Assembly: GCA_005881055.1 (NCBI GenBank)
Contig: VBHW01000039.1
Span: 1-9,206 of the forward strand
Origin: Chloroflexota bacterium
GTDB lineage: Bacteria; Chloroflexota; Limnocylindria; Limnocylindrales; CSP1-4
Reading direction: 5' to 3'
Length of the DNA: 9,206 bases
Shown here: positions 1-7,078 of the stretch, one piece after another
How the letters are laid out: the number at the start of each line of letters is the position of its first letter
Position numbering within the stretch: position 1 is the stretch's first letter
The notes under the pieces: model-generated
What the model saw: the letters and a program-made list of their open reading frames with translations, nothing else
Databases searched by the model: none
What the model was told of the DNA's origin: nothing
Translations under genes and position numbers: made by a program

Positions 1-1
1 C

Positions 2-136
2 GAGTACCTCCTCCAGGCCGCGCTCGGCGCCGAGCTCGTCGGCGCAGGGTGGGGGGCAGGCGACGGGTCCATTCGCTACCACCTGCTCGACGCGAACGGG
101 CGCGACATCTTCCGCGCGGAGGTCAGCCGGGCCTGA
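2..136 (+). CDS. C-terminal end of an unrecognised protein (partial)
   Basis: An open frame enters from the left edge and ends at a TGA at 134-136, giving 44 visible residues that begin EYLLQAALGAELVGAGWGAG and end RAEVSRA. Codons end almost entirely in G or C, as in the other genes here, while the other + strand frame over this stretch gives an Arg/Pro-rich translation typical of a shadow. The segment looks like a short helix followed by a beta hairpin (RYHLLDANGRDIF). I do not recognise the family and give no function. The gene converges on the small minus-strand gene, with a hairpin between the two stop codons that could terminate both. Confidence 0.6.
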   Translation, partial: EYLLQAALGAELVGAGWGAGDGSIRYHLLDANGRDIFRAEVSRA

Positions 137-171
137 GCGCGTCTACCCGAGCTCGGCCGCCCGGACATGGT

Positions 172-202
172 GACGCCCGGTCCCGCAGTGGGCCCGGGCG
201 TC
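172..202. terminator. Symmetrical GC-rich hairpin between convergent genes
   Basis: Bases 172-184 (GACGCCCGGTCCC) and 190-202 (GGGCCCGGGCGTC) form a 13-position stem with a single mismatch (T181 opposite C193) and a 5-nt loop, GCAGT. It lies between the stop of the + strand partial gene (136) and the stop of the minus-strand small gene (222), where a bidirectional terminator is expected. No real T-tract follows on either strand, so intrinsic termination is plausible but unproven. A 10-bp palindrome (CCGAGCTCGG, 147-156) lies just upstream. Confidence 0.55.
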
Positions 203-221
203 TGCCGTTGCGTTGGGTGGG

Positions 222-515
222 TCAGCCCCAGATGTCCTCGCCGACGTTCTCGGCATGCTCAGCGGTCTGGCTCGCGAGGTCCCGCGTGTCCTGCGCCGCC
301 TCCTGGCGGAGCTGGTCGAGATCCGACGCCGTGTCGTACGAGCCCACCGTGTAGGCCGCCCCGGCCGCGACGCTCTCGGCGCCCGTCACGAGGGTGCCGC
401 CGGCCGTCGCCAGCCCGTAGGCCGCCGTCGCACCGGCCTCGTACAGCGCGTCCGCGCCCGAGCTGATCATCTCGCCAAGCCCACCGAAGACCGAGCCGTG
501 CTCCTCGTCGCCCAT
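222..515 (-). CDS. Small acidic Ala/Gly-rich protein, function unknown
   Basis: This 97-aa protein starts at the ATG at 515. The frame stays open upstream, but I chose this start because an AAGGGAG stretch (527-533) lies 11 nt before it and the upstream codons look non-coding. Coding is supported by near-complete G/C third positions. I count 19 Ala and 15 Gly of 97 residues, no Cys or Lys, and 17 acidic against 2 basic residues, so the protein is strongly acidic. Residues 14-60 are Ala/Gly-rich with small-residue spacing (e.g. ATAAYGLATAGGTLVTGAES), suggesting packed helices or a weak membrane-interacting stretch. Residues 61-97 look like a charged helix (DLDQLRQEAAQDTRDLASQT) ending in EDIWG. 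There is no signal peptide or clear membrane segment. I recognise no family. It is transcribed alone, away from the transporter operon. Confidence 0.72.
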   Translation of the reverse strand: MGDEEHGSVFGGLGEMISSGADALYEAGATAAYGLATAGGTLVTGAESVAAGAAYTVGSYDTASDLDQLRQEAAQDTRDLASQTAEHAENVGEDIWG

Positions 516-526
516 CGCCGTTCTGA

Positions 527-533
527 CTCCCTT
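527..533 (-). promoter_or_regulatory. Ribosome binding site of the small acidic protein
   Basis: Read on the minus strand this is AAGGGAG, 11 nt upstream of the ATG at 515. It is the feature that selects this start over the longer open frame extending to 620. Confidence 0.45.
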
Positions 534-573
534 CGCTCGCCGGGTCGGGAGTGTCCGCGACCCCGGTGCTTCG

Positions 574-602
574 AAGGTAGGAGCGGGTACCCGCGCCGAC
601 AA
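574..602 (-). promoter_or_regulatory. Candidate promoter with palindromic operator-like spacer
   Basis: On the minus strand, TTGTCG (597-602) and TACCTT (574-579) are separated by 17 bp. They match the -35 (4 of 6) and -10 (TANNNT type) elements of a housekeeping promoter and point toward the small gene, with a predicted leader of about 50 nt. The spacer contains a perfect 12-bp palindrome, GCGGGTACCCGC (583-594), at a position where a repressor or a MerR-type activator could bind. This is read by eye only, and promoter consensus in this lineage is uncertain. Confidence 0.35.
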
Positions 603-657
603 CGGACCCGCCGACACCACGAACGTCGCATCCCGGACACGGCTGCGGTCGGCCCGG

Positions 658-840
658 ATGCTCCACGGCGAGCACGACGTGTTCGATCCGACGGTCGGCA
701 GCTGGGCCCGGGCGCCTGACCTGCCGACGAGCCGTCACGGACTCGGCTCGGGCGTCGTGGGCGACGCATGGATCGTCGCCGGAGGCGGGACCGCCGCGGG
801 GCTGTCGATCAGCGGGACGGTCGAGGTCTATCGGCCCTGA
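658..840 (+). pseudogene. C-terminal remnant of a kelch-repeat beta-propeller protein
   Basis: The 60-residue frame contains one recognisable kelch motif: VFDPTVGSWARAPDLPTSRH, then HGLGSGVV, a WIVAGGG strand and a final EVYRP, ending at TGA 838-840. Kelch repeats typically show a DP...W...PLP..RHG pattern followed by a G-G pair. The last motif of secreted galactose-oxidase-like propellers often ends as seen here. A working propeller needs five to seven repeats, but only one is present, and the upstream sequence carries an unrelated minus-strand gene and its promoter. I see no second motif in any + strand frame upstream. Seven of 60 codons end in A or T, so decay is limited. It is best explained as the 3' stump of a truncated gene. 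A genuine short gene from the ATG at 658 is possible but unlikely, since no ribosome binding site is evident. Confidence 0.6.
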
Positions 841-870
841 GCCGGGCCGTCCCTCGAGGGTCTGACCGGC
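841..870 (+). terminator. Weak hairpin downstream of the kelch remnant
   Basis: Immediately after the kelch stop codon, outer arms GCCGG (841-845) and CCGGC (866-870) flank a perfect inner palindrome CCCTCGAGGG (851-860), giving an interrupted stem-loop. No T-tract follows. It may be a leftover terminator of the truncated gene or a structure in the leader of the transporter operon. Confidence 0.3.
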
Positions 871-887
871 ACCATCGCGCTACGCTC

Positions 888-917
888 TGAACCGATCGGG
901 CCCCGACGGGTTATAGG
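888..917 (+). promoter_or_regulatory. Weak promoter candidate for the transporter operon
   Basis: TATAGG (912-917) is the most AT-rich stretch of the leader and could be a -10 element. TGAACC (888-893), 18 bp upstream, is a poor -35. The spacer holds an interrupted palindrome TCGGG-C-CCCGA (896-906) that could be an operator. Support is by eye only. The position, 41 nt before the proposed CTG start, is right for an operon promoter. Confidence 0.22.
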
Positions 918-945
918 GGAGTAGGCCTCGCATCGACGGGGCGCG

Positions 946-950
946 GGAGG
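946..950 (+). promoter_or_regulatory. Shine-Dalgarno sequence that sets a CTG start
   Basis: GGAGG (within GGGAGGA, 945-951) is the strongest ribosome binding site in the window. It ends 7 nt before the CTG at 958. An in-frame stop at 922-924 and the absence of any in-frame ATG, GTG or TTG between that stop and 1021 make this CTG the natural start of the first permease. Confidence 0.6.
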
Positions 951-957
951 ACTTCGC

Positions 958-3900
958 CTGCGCGACTGGACCGGCCTCTGGCGCGCCGCGCTCCATCGGA
1001 GCCGCGACGACTGGCCCGTCGTGCTCGCGGCCTGGATCCTCTTCGTCTGCGTGACGACGCTCGTCGCCGCGGGCGTCATCTACGGCGACGCGGTGACGCT
1101 TGGCGGCCTGCGGACCGCGTTACGGGCGGCGGGCCCCGCGGACACGAGCATCCTCGCCCGGACGCCCGCGCCGCCGCGCGACGTCGTCACGCTCGATGCG
1201 TCGGTCCGACCGGTGCTCACGGAGGTGCTCGGGCCCGGCGGCGGCGAGGTCGACCAGGTCGCCCGGTCCGATTCGATGGAGATCGTCGGGCGCCCGACCG
1301 TAGGCGACGCCGACCGCACGCTCGTCGCCTCGTATGCCGGGATCGAACGGCACGCCGAGCTGGCGGCGGGCCATTGGCCGGTATCGGGAGGGAGCCCGAT
1401 CGAGGCGGCGATCTCCGAGTCTGCCGCGGGTGCCCTCGGCCTCCACCTCGGCGACCGGCTGACGGTCGTCGATCCGCTCGACCAGTCGACCCGGCTCGAC
1501 CTCGAGATCGCCGCCCTATGGCGACCGAACCGCGCCGATCCGTACTGGCTGGCGAACCCGCTCGAGCTCGACGGCGTCGAGACGCACGGATCCGAGACGG
1601 TCCGCGGGCCGCTCGTCGTCGCGCCGGCCGACCTCGCCGCCTCGACCATCCGCCAGCTCGACGTCCAGTGGCGGGCCCGGCCCGACGTCGAAGCGTTTCG
1701 CGTCGAGTGGATCGACGGCGTGAGAACGGGCATCACGGCGCTGCGAGACCGGCTGGGGTCCGCCCTGCCGACCCACCGGGACTTCACCATCAGCACAGGG
1801 CTGCCGGCGCTCCTGGCGACCCTCGGACGGTCCGTCCTCGTGACCCGCAGCGGGATCGCCCTCCTGACCGTCCAGTTCGGCGTCCTCGCCGGCTACGCGG
1901 TCCTGCTCGTCGGCGGCATGCTCCTCGAACGGCGGCGGCTGGACACCGCGCTCCTCCGGTCGCGCGGCGCCGGCACGGGGCACGTCGCGGCGCTGTCGTC
2001 GATCGAGGCGTTCGTCCTCGCGGTCCCGGCCGCCGTCATCGGCCCGTGGCTGGCCGTCGTGGTCGTCTGGCTCGTCGTGAACGCGCTCCCCGGCGACGCG
2101 GTCGGCCGGCCGGGCCTCATCGCCTCGGAAGTCGACCTGCGGGTCGGCGCCCCGGCCCTCATCGGCTCGGCGGTCGCCGCAGCCGCCTGCGCGCTCGGCC
2201 TGGCCCTGCCGGCTCTCGCCTCGGGGGCGAACCTCGCCGGCGCGCGGGCCGCGCTGGGTCGTGCCGCTGCCCGGACCCTGCCCCAGCGGCTCGGGATCGA
2301 CCTCGCCCTCGTGGCGCTCGCCGGCGTGGCGATCTGGCAGCTCCGGCTGTACGGCGCTCCGCTCGTCCGCGACGTTCGCGGCAGCCTCGGCCTCGACCCG
2401 CTCCTCGTCGCGGCGCCGGCCATCGGGCTGCTCGGCGGCGGCGTCATCGCGACCCGGGCCGTCCCGCGGGCCGCGGAGATCGCCCAGCTCGTGCTCGAGC
2501 GACGGCGCGACCTCGTCGCGTCCCTCGGCGCCCGGCAGCTCGCCAGGAGGCCGCTCCGCTACACGCGGTCGGCGCTCCTGCTCATGCTCGCCGCCGGCCT
2601 CGGGACGTTCGCGGCCGTCGACGCCGCGACGTGGTCGCGCTCTCAGCAGGATCAGGCGGCGTACCAGGCCGCGGCCGACGTCCGCGTGGTCGTCCCGGAC
2701 TACCCCGCGCTGCCCGCCGGCGCGCTGGGCGGCGCGTATCGCTCCATCCCGGGCGTGACGACGGCCATGCCGGTGCTCCGGCTGCCGCTCGGCGTCGGGC
2801 GCGCCGTGCGCGAGGCCCCACTCCTCGGGCTCGATCCGGCGGTCGCGGCACGCATCGTCGGTCTCGCGCCTCGGACGGGTGGGTCGGGAGCACCCTCGGC
2901 TGTCGATGCGCTCGGGGGATCAGCGCCCGAGGATCACACGCTCGTCGTCCCTGGGCGGCCCCTTCGGTTGTCCGTCGTCCTCGACGATGACATCCGTGCC
3001 GCGCCGGGGCTGGAGGCGCAGAGCGCCCCCGTGCATGGCGACTACCCGGGCGTGCTCGTGTCCGCCATCCTGCGCGACGGGGACGGGATGCTCCACCGGA
3101 TCGAGGGCGGTCGGGCGACCCTCCAGGGTCCGAACCAACGGGTCGAGATCCCGCTGACGGTGGGTGGGACCGGGCCGGAGGCGATCGCCGTCGCATACCC
3201 GGTCGCGATCCAGGCTATCGAGATCGTGATCAATCCGGAGGAAGGCACGTTCGTGGCGGGCAGCGTCCGCCTTCGCGGCGTCGCATCCAGCGAGAGCACG
3301 GCCACGTCGGACTGGACCGCCGTCGCGTTCGTCCCGGCCTCGTCGGGATGGCTGTGGACGACGATCAGCAGCGTCTTCGACGTGCCACCGACGTCGGGCG
3401 ACCGGTTGACCGTTGGAGCGAAGGACGCGCTGTTCGCATCCTCGGGCGAGCCAATCGCGACCTACCGCTTCGCGCCCCCGTTCGCCGAGGCCGCGCCGCT
3501 GCCGGCGATCGTCGGCACCCGGTTCCTCGAGGCGACGGGCCTCGGGGTCGGCGATGAGGTCGACGCGGACGTCCTCGGGATCGGTCTGAAGCTCCGCATC
3601 GCGGGGAGCGTCGTGACGTTCCCGCCCCTGGACCCCGCGAAGCCGTTCGTCGTCGTCGACGGGCCGTCCCTCGAGCTCCGACGGTTCCTCGCCAGCGGCG
3701 ATACCGTCGAGCCTGCGGAGTGGTGGCTCGCCACGGCGCCGGACGCGGGGGAGTCGGTCGTCACGACCCTCGGCGAGGCACGCTACTCGGCCGCGAAGGT
3801 CATCGTCCGCGCCGACCTCGCCCGGTCCCTCTCCGGCGACCCCGTCGCGCTCGGCATCGTCGGCGCGCTGACCCTCGGCTCCCTCGCGGCCCTCGCGTTC

Positions 3901-4278
3901 GCCGCTGTCGGCTTCGTCGTGAGCGCGACGGCGTCGGTCAACGAACGACTCGGGGAGTTCGCGCTCCTGCGCGCCCTCGGCCTGTCCGTCCGTGCACTCG
4001 CCGTCTGGCTGTCCCTCGAGAGCGCCGCGATGCTCGCCTTCGGGTTGCTCGCCGGATCCCTCCTCGGGCTGGCGGTCGCCGCGCTCGTCCTTCCGGCGGC
4101 GACGCTGACGTCGACCGGCGCGGCCGCCGTCCCGCCACCCTCGGTCATCGTGCCGTGGCCGGCGATCGTGCCGTACTTGGTCCTCGGGGCTGCCCTGCTC
4201 GGCCTCGTGCTCGTCGTCGTTCGGCGTCGACTGCCCGCGGTGCAGATCAGCTCGGTGCTCCGAGCCGGAGACCGCTGA
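958..4278 (+). CDS. Large FtsX/MacB-type ABC transporter permease, two FtsX cores
   Basis: This is the membrane subunit of a mechanotransmission-type (MacB/LolCE/YbbP-like) ABC transporter. The CTG at 958 gives 1106 residues. The first GTG (1021) would begin inside membrane segment 1 and drop the RDWTGLWRAALHRSRDDWP cytoplasmic lead, and it has no ribosome binding site. Layout by eye: TM1 about 21-43; first outside domain about 45-295 (HLGDRLTVVD, then RADPYWL); TM2-4 about 298-421 with the FtsX coupling motif LLRSRGAG; TM5-6 about 449-501; TM7 about 537-560; second outside domain about 561-958; and TM8-10 about 962-1088 with a second coupling motif, LLRALGLS. The second outside domain carries an extra beta-rich block at about 660-805 that the partner permease lacks. 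The membrane fold is clear, while the substrate is unknown. It is first in the operon, 1 nt before the next gene. Confidence 0.88.
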   Translation: MRDWTGLWRAALHRSRDDWPVVLAAWILFVCVTTLVAAGVIYGDAVTLGGLRTALRAAGPADTSILARTPAPPRDVVTLDASVRPVLTEVLGPGGGEVDQVARSDSMEIVGRPTVGDADRTLVASYAGIERHAELAAGHWPVSGGSPIEAAISESAAGALGLHLGDRLTVVDPLDQSTRLDLEIAALWRPNRADPYWLANPLELDGVETHGSETVRGPLVVAPADLAASTIRQLDVQWRARPDVEAFRVEWIDGVRTGITALRDRLGSALPTHRDFTISTGLPALLATLGRSVLVTRSGIALLTVQFGVLAGYAVLLVGGMLLERRRLDTALLRSRGAGTGHVAALSSIEAFVLAVPAAVIGPWLAVVVVWLVVNALPGDAVGRPGLIASEVDLRVGAPALIGSAVAAAACALGLALPALASGANLAGARAALGRAAARTLPQRLGIDLALVALAGVAIWQLRLYGAPLVRDVRGSLGLDPLLVAAPAIGLLGGGVIATRAVPRAAEIAQLVLERRRDLVASLGARQLARRPLRYTRSALLLMLAAGLGTFAAVDAATWSRSQQDQAAYQAAADVRVVVPDYPALPAGALGGAYRSIPGVTTAMPVLRLPLGVGRAVREAPLLGLDPAVAARIVGLAPRTGGSGAPSAVDALGGSAPEDHTLVVPGRPLRLSVVLDDDIRAAPGLEAQSAPVHGDYPGVLVSAILRDGDGMLHRIEGGRATLQGPNQRVEIPLTVGGTGPEAIAVAYPVAIQAIEIVINPEEGTFVAGSVRLRGVASSESTATSDWTAVAFVPASSGWLWTTISSVFDVPPTSGDRLTVGAKDALFASSGEPIATYRFAPPFAEAAPLPAIVGTRFLEATGLGVGDEVDADVLGIGLKLRIAGSVVTFPPLDPAKPFVVVDGPSLELRRFLASGDTVEPAEWWLATAPDAGESVVTTLGEARYSAAKVIVRADLARSLSGDPVALGIVGALTLGSLAALAFAAVGFVVSATASVNERLGEFALLRALGLSVRALAVWLSLESAAMLAFGLLAGSLLGLAVAALVLPAATLTSTGAAAVPPPSVIVPWPAIVPYLVLGAALLGLVLVVVRRRLPAVQISSVLRAGDR

Positions 4279-4279
4279 C

Positions 4280-7078
4280 GTGGGCTGGCCGACGCTGACG
4301 ATCCGCCGCCTTGCCGATGGGCTGGTCCCGGCCGTGGGCCTGGCGGCGCTCGTCCTCGTGGCCGGGCTCGCGTTCGGGCTCGCGCCGAGACTGCTCCGCT
4401 CGGGCGCAGACCAGGCACTCAGGCGGGAGGTCGCCCGTGCGTCGGGGTTCGACCGGAACGTCCAGCTCCTCGAGGACGGCCGCATCGCCGTCGGGAATCC
4501 GGACCCGTTGGCCCTCGTCGCGCAGACCGGGACGGACCTCGAGCATGGGCTGCCAGAGGCGGTGCAGTCGATCGTCGCGAGCACGTCGTTCGTCGTCGAC
4601 AGCCCACGCTGGGCGCTCGAATGGCCGACGACCGACCCGAGCTTCGTGCGGTTCCGGTTCCAGGACGACGTCGCGTCCCACGTCCGGATGGTCGCCGGGC
4701 GGGCGCCGACCGGCGACGTCCGGGAGGTCCAGCTGACCGATCCTGCGACGGGCAAGCCGGCCGCGACGGATGCCGTGGAGGGTGCGCTCTCGGTCACGAC
4801 GGCGCAGGCCTTCGGCGTGCATGTCGGCGACACGATCCCGCTCCACCTCGACCCGACCGACGCGCTCGTCGGGCCGCGCGGTCCGCATATCCGGGCAGGC
4901 CTGACGGTCGTCGGCACGTACACAGTCCTCGAGCCCGACGCCCCGTACTGGCTCGACGACTACCTGCTGGAGCGGCCCTCGGTCCGCTCGCTCGGGGGCG
5001 ACACGCAGTACCTCGACGCGAACGTGCTCATGGCGCCCGCTGCCTACCCAGCCGTCCTGGACCTGACGGGCGGCAGCAAGGTCCCCGCGACCGGCGATGA
5101 GTTCTCCGTGTTCCCTCCAGCGTCGCTCCGCGCCACGTGGCGCTACTTCGTCGACCCCGGGCGCCTGCACGCGGACAACACAGATGACCTCGTCGCGAGC
5201 CTGCGCCGCATGGACACGACCTATCCCGGATCCGATCCGTCGCGGGTCGAGGGCGGCACGGCGCTCCGGAGCGGGCTGCTGCCAAGCCTCGTCCGCCAGC
5301 GAGCGGCCTGGGCCGCGGCGACGGCAGTGCTGACGGTCGTCGCGATCGGTCCAGCGGCCACGGCGACGAGCGCGCTGCTCCTCGTCGCCCTCCTCGTCGT
5401 CCGCCGCCAGCGGCCGGCCCTGGCGACACTCCGCGGCCGGGGCGCGTCCCGCTGGCAGCTCGCGCGCCAGGCGGCATTGGACGCGCTCATCGTCTGCCTC
5501 CCACCGGCGGTCGTGGCCGGCGTAGTGGCGGCGGCGCTCATGCCGGGCGGGCCGGACCTCCAGACCGGCGCAGGCGCTGCGGCCGCCGGGCTCCTCGCGG
5601 CGCTGGCGCTCATCGTCTCGGCAACGCAGGTGGCCAGTGCACCTGCGGCCGCCACGACCGAGCGGCCCGTCGGGTGGCGGCCGCCGCCGCGCCGGCTCGT
5701 CGCGGAGGCGCTCGTCGTCGTCCTCGCCGTCGCGGGCACGTACCTGCTGATCCAGCGCGGCCTGCGTGGCGCGAGCAGCACCGGACAGCTGGGGACCGTC
5801 GACCCGTTCATCGCCGCCGCGCCGGCGCTCGCGGGCGCGGCAGCCGGCATCGTCGCCGTCCGGCTCTTCCCGATCCCGATGCGGGCGATCGCGTGGCTCG
5901 CCGCCGGACGGCGCGACATCGTGCCGGTGCTCGCGATGCGGCGGCTCACGCAGGGGGGCGTCGCCGGTCCGGTGCTGTTCGTCCTCATGGCAGCGGCGGC
6001 AGTGGCGGCCTTCGCCTCGACGATGCTCCTGACGGTCGATCGCGCCGCCGAGACGACCGCCTGGCGCGACGTCGGGGCGGCCTTCCGCGTCTCCACGACG
6101 GCGGGCTCGCTCCCGCGTGGGTTCCAGCCGGATCGGTTGCCCGGCGCGGAGAGATCGGCCGGCGCCTACCGTGTCACGACCCGGCTCGGGCTCCAGGGCA
6201 CGAGCCTGGAGCTCCTGGCCATCGACGTGGCCGACTGGGAAGACGTGGTGGTCGGCACGCCCGCCGATCCCGGCCTGCCGCCCGAGGTGCTCGGGACGTC
6301 GAGCGGCCCGGTTCCCGTGATCGTGTCCGCGGGCCTGTCGACCGGGCCCGGCGGGCCGAACGTGGGCGACGTGTTCGAGATCACGGTGCAGGGCCAGCGC
6401 AGCCCGTTCCGCGTCGTCGACGTCCGCGATGCCTTCCCGGGAGTGACGCCGAGCGTCCCGTTCGCGGTGGTCGCGCGCGAGCAGCTCAGGGCGATCCGCC
6501 CGACCGCCGACCTGCCGACGACCGACGTATACCTTCGGGCGCCTGATTCCGCGGCCGGGGCCATCCGGGAAGCTGTCGCGGCCGAGGTGCCAAGCGCCAC
6601 CGTGCTCGGGCGTGCCGACCGGACGGCGGCCCTGCGATCCTCGCCGATCCTCGACGTGGTCACCGCCGGCATCCTCCTCGCGACCGTGACCGCGGCCCTG
6701 TTCGCGGCGCTCGCGGTGGCCGCGGCGCTCGCACTCTCGGGGGCTGCCCGGGCGATCGAGATCGCCCATCTCCGGACGCTCGGCATCGATCGCCGGCAGG
6801 TCCACGGGCTCACGGCCGTCGAGCATTTCCCCACCGTCATCGTCGCCCTGGTCACGGGCCTGGCGCTCGGGCTCGGATCGTTCGTCGCGCTGCGGCCCGG
6901 CCTCGGGCTGGGAACCGTGTTCGGGACGGCCGTCATCGTGCCCCCGGTCGTCGATCCGGCCCAGCTCGCCCTCATCGCGGTGGGCGTCGGCCTGGTCGGC
7001 GTCCTCGGGGTCGTGGTTGGGGTCGTTCTCGGCCGGCGGGCGGCGCCGTCGACCGCCGTCCGGCGGGGCTTCGAATGA
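4280..7078 (+). CDS. Second FtsX-like ABC transporter permease, two FtsX cores
   Basis: This 932-aa permease is a paralogue of the preceding one with the same plan. The GTG start at 4280 lies 1 nt after the upstream stop, with a GGAG (4267-4270) 9 nt before it, so translation is probably coupled. Layout by eye: TM1 about 16-38; first outside domain about 40-340 (VHVGDTIPLHLDP, then DAPYWLDDYL); TM2-4 about 344-453 with coupling motif TLRGRGAS; TM5-6 about 473-532; TM7 about 563-585; a compact second outside domain about 590-790 (GPNVGDVFEITV); and TM8-10 about 790-917 with second coupling motif HLRTLGID. The shared PYWL motif and topology show common ancestry, but the second outside domain is roughly half as long. 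The gene overlaps the next start by 4 bp (ATGA). A second subunit of one transporter, or a second transporter sharing the ATPases, are both possible. Confidence 0.88.
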   Translation: MGWPTLTIRRLADGLVPAVGLAALVLVAGLAFGLAPRLLRSGADQALRREVARASGFDRNVQLLEDGRIAVGNPDPLALVAQTGTDLEHGLPEAVQSIVASTSFVVDSPRWALEWPTTDPSFVRFRFQDDVASHVRMVAGRAPTGDVREVQLTDPATGKPAATDAVEGALSVTTAQAFGVHVGDTIPLHLDPTDALVGPRGPHIRAGLTVVGTYTVLEPDAPYWLDDYLLERPSVRSLGGDTQYLDANVLMAPAAYPAVLDLTGGSKVPATGDEFSVFPPASLRATWRYFVDPGRLHADNTDDLVASLRRMDTTYPGSDPSRVEGGTALRSGLLPSLVRQRAAWAAATAVLTVVAIGPAATATSALLLVALLVVRRQRPALATLRGRGASRWQLARQAALDALIVCLPPAVVAGVVAAALMPGGPDLQTGAGAAAAGLLAALALIVSATQVASAPAAATTERPVGWRPPPRRLVAEALVVVLAVAGTYLLIQRGLRGASSTGQLGTVDPFIAAAPALAGAAAGIVAVRLFPIPMRAIAWLAAGRRDIVPVLAMRRLTQGGVAGPVLFVLMAAAAVAAFASTMLLTVDRAAETTAWRDVGAAFRVSTTAGSLPRGFQPDRLPGAERSAGAYRVTTRLGLQGTSLELLAIDVADWEDVVVGTPADPGLPPEVLGTSSGPVPVIVSAGLSTGPGGPNVGDVFEITVQGQRSPFRVVDVRDAFPGVTPSVPFAVVAREQLRAIRPTADLPTTDVYLRAPDSAAGAIREAVAAEVPSATVLGRADRTAALRSSPILDVVTAGILLATVTAALFAALAVAAALALSGAARAIEIAHLRTLGIDRRQVHGLTAVEHFPTVIVALVTGLALGLGSFVALRPGLGLGTVFGTAVIVPPVVDPAQLALIAVGVGLVGVLGVVVGVVLGRRAAPSTAVRRGFE

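Noticed and set aside
213..719. 168-codon + strand frame covering the small gene and the kelch region
   Set aside because: It is Arg-rich and featureless, crosses the opposite-strand small gene and its promoter, and has poor codon use compared with the frames I accepted.
841..957. A riboswitch or structured RNA in the operon leader
   Set aside because: Apart from the hairpin at 841-870 and a short palindrome at 896-906, I see no recognisable riboswitch pattern, and the likely transcript leader is too short.
1021..1023. GTG at 1021 as start of the first permease
   Set aside because: It has no ribosome binding site and would begin inside the first membrane segment. The CTG at 958 has an ideal GGAGG at the right distance.
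1374..2990. 538-codon + strand frame inside the first permease
   Set aside because: The product is almost entirely Arg, Pro, Gly and Ala, the usual out-of-frame reading of GC-rich DNA, and it overlaps genuine membrane-protein coding sequence.
2920..4923. 667-codon minus-strand open frame across the junction of the two permeases
   Set aside because: It has the same low-complexity charged composition and spans two well-supported + strand genes. It carries no recognisable motif.
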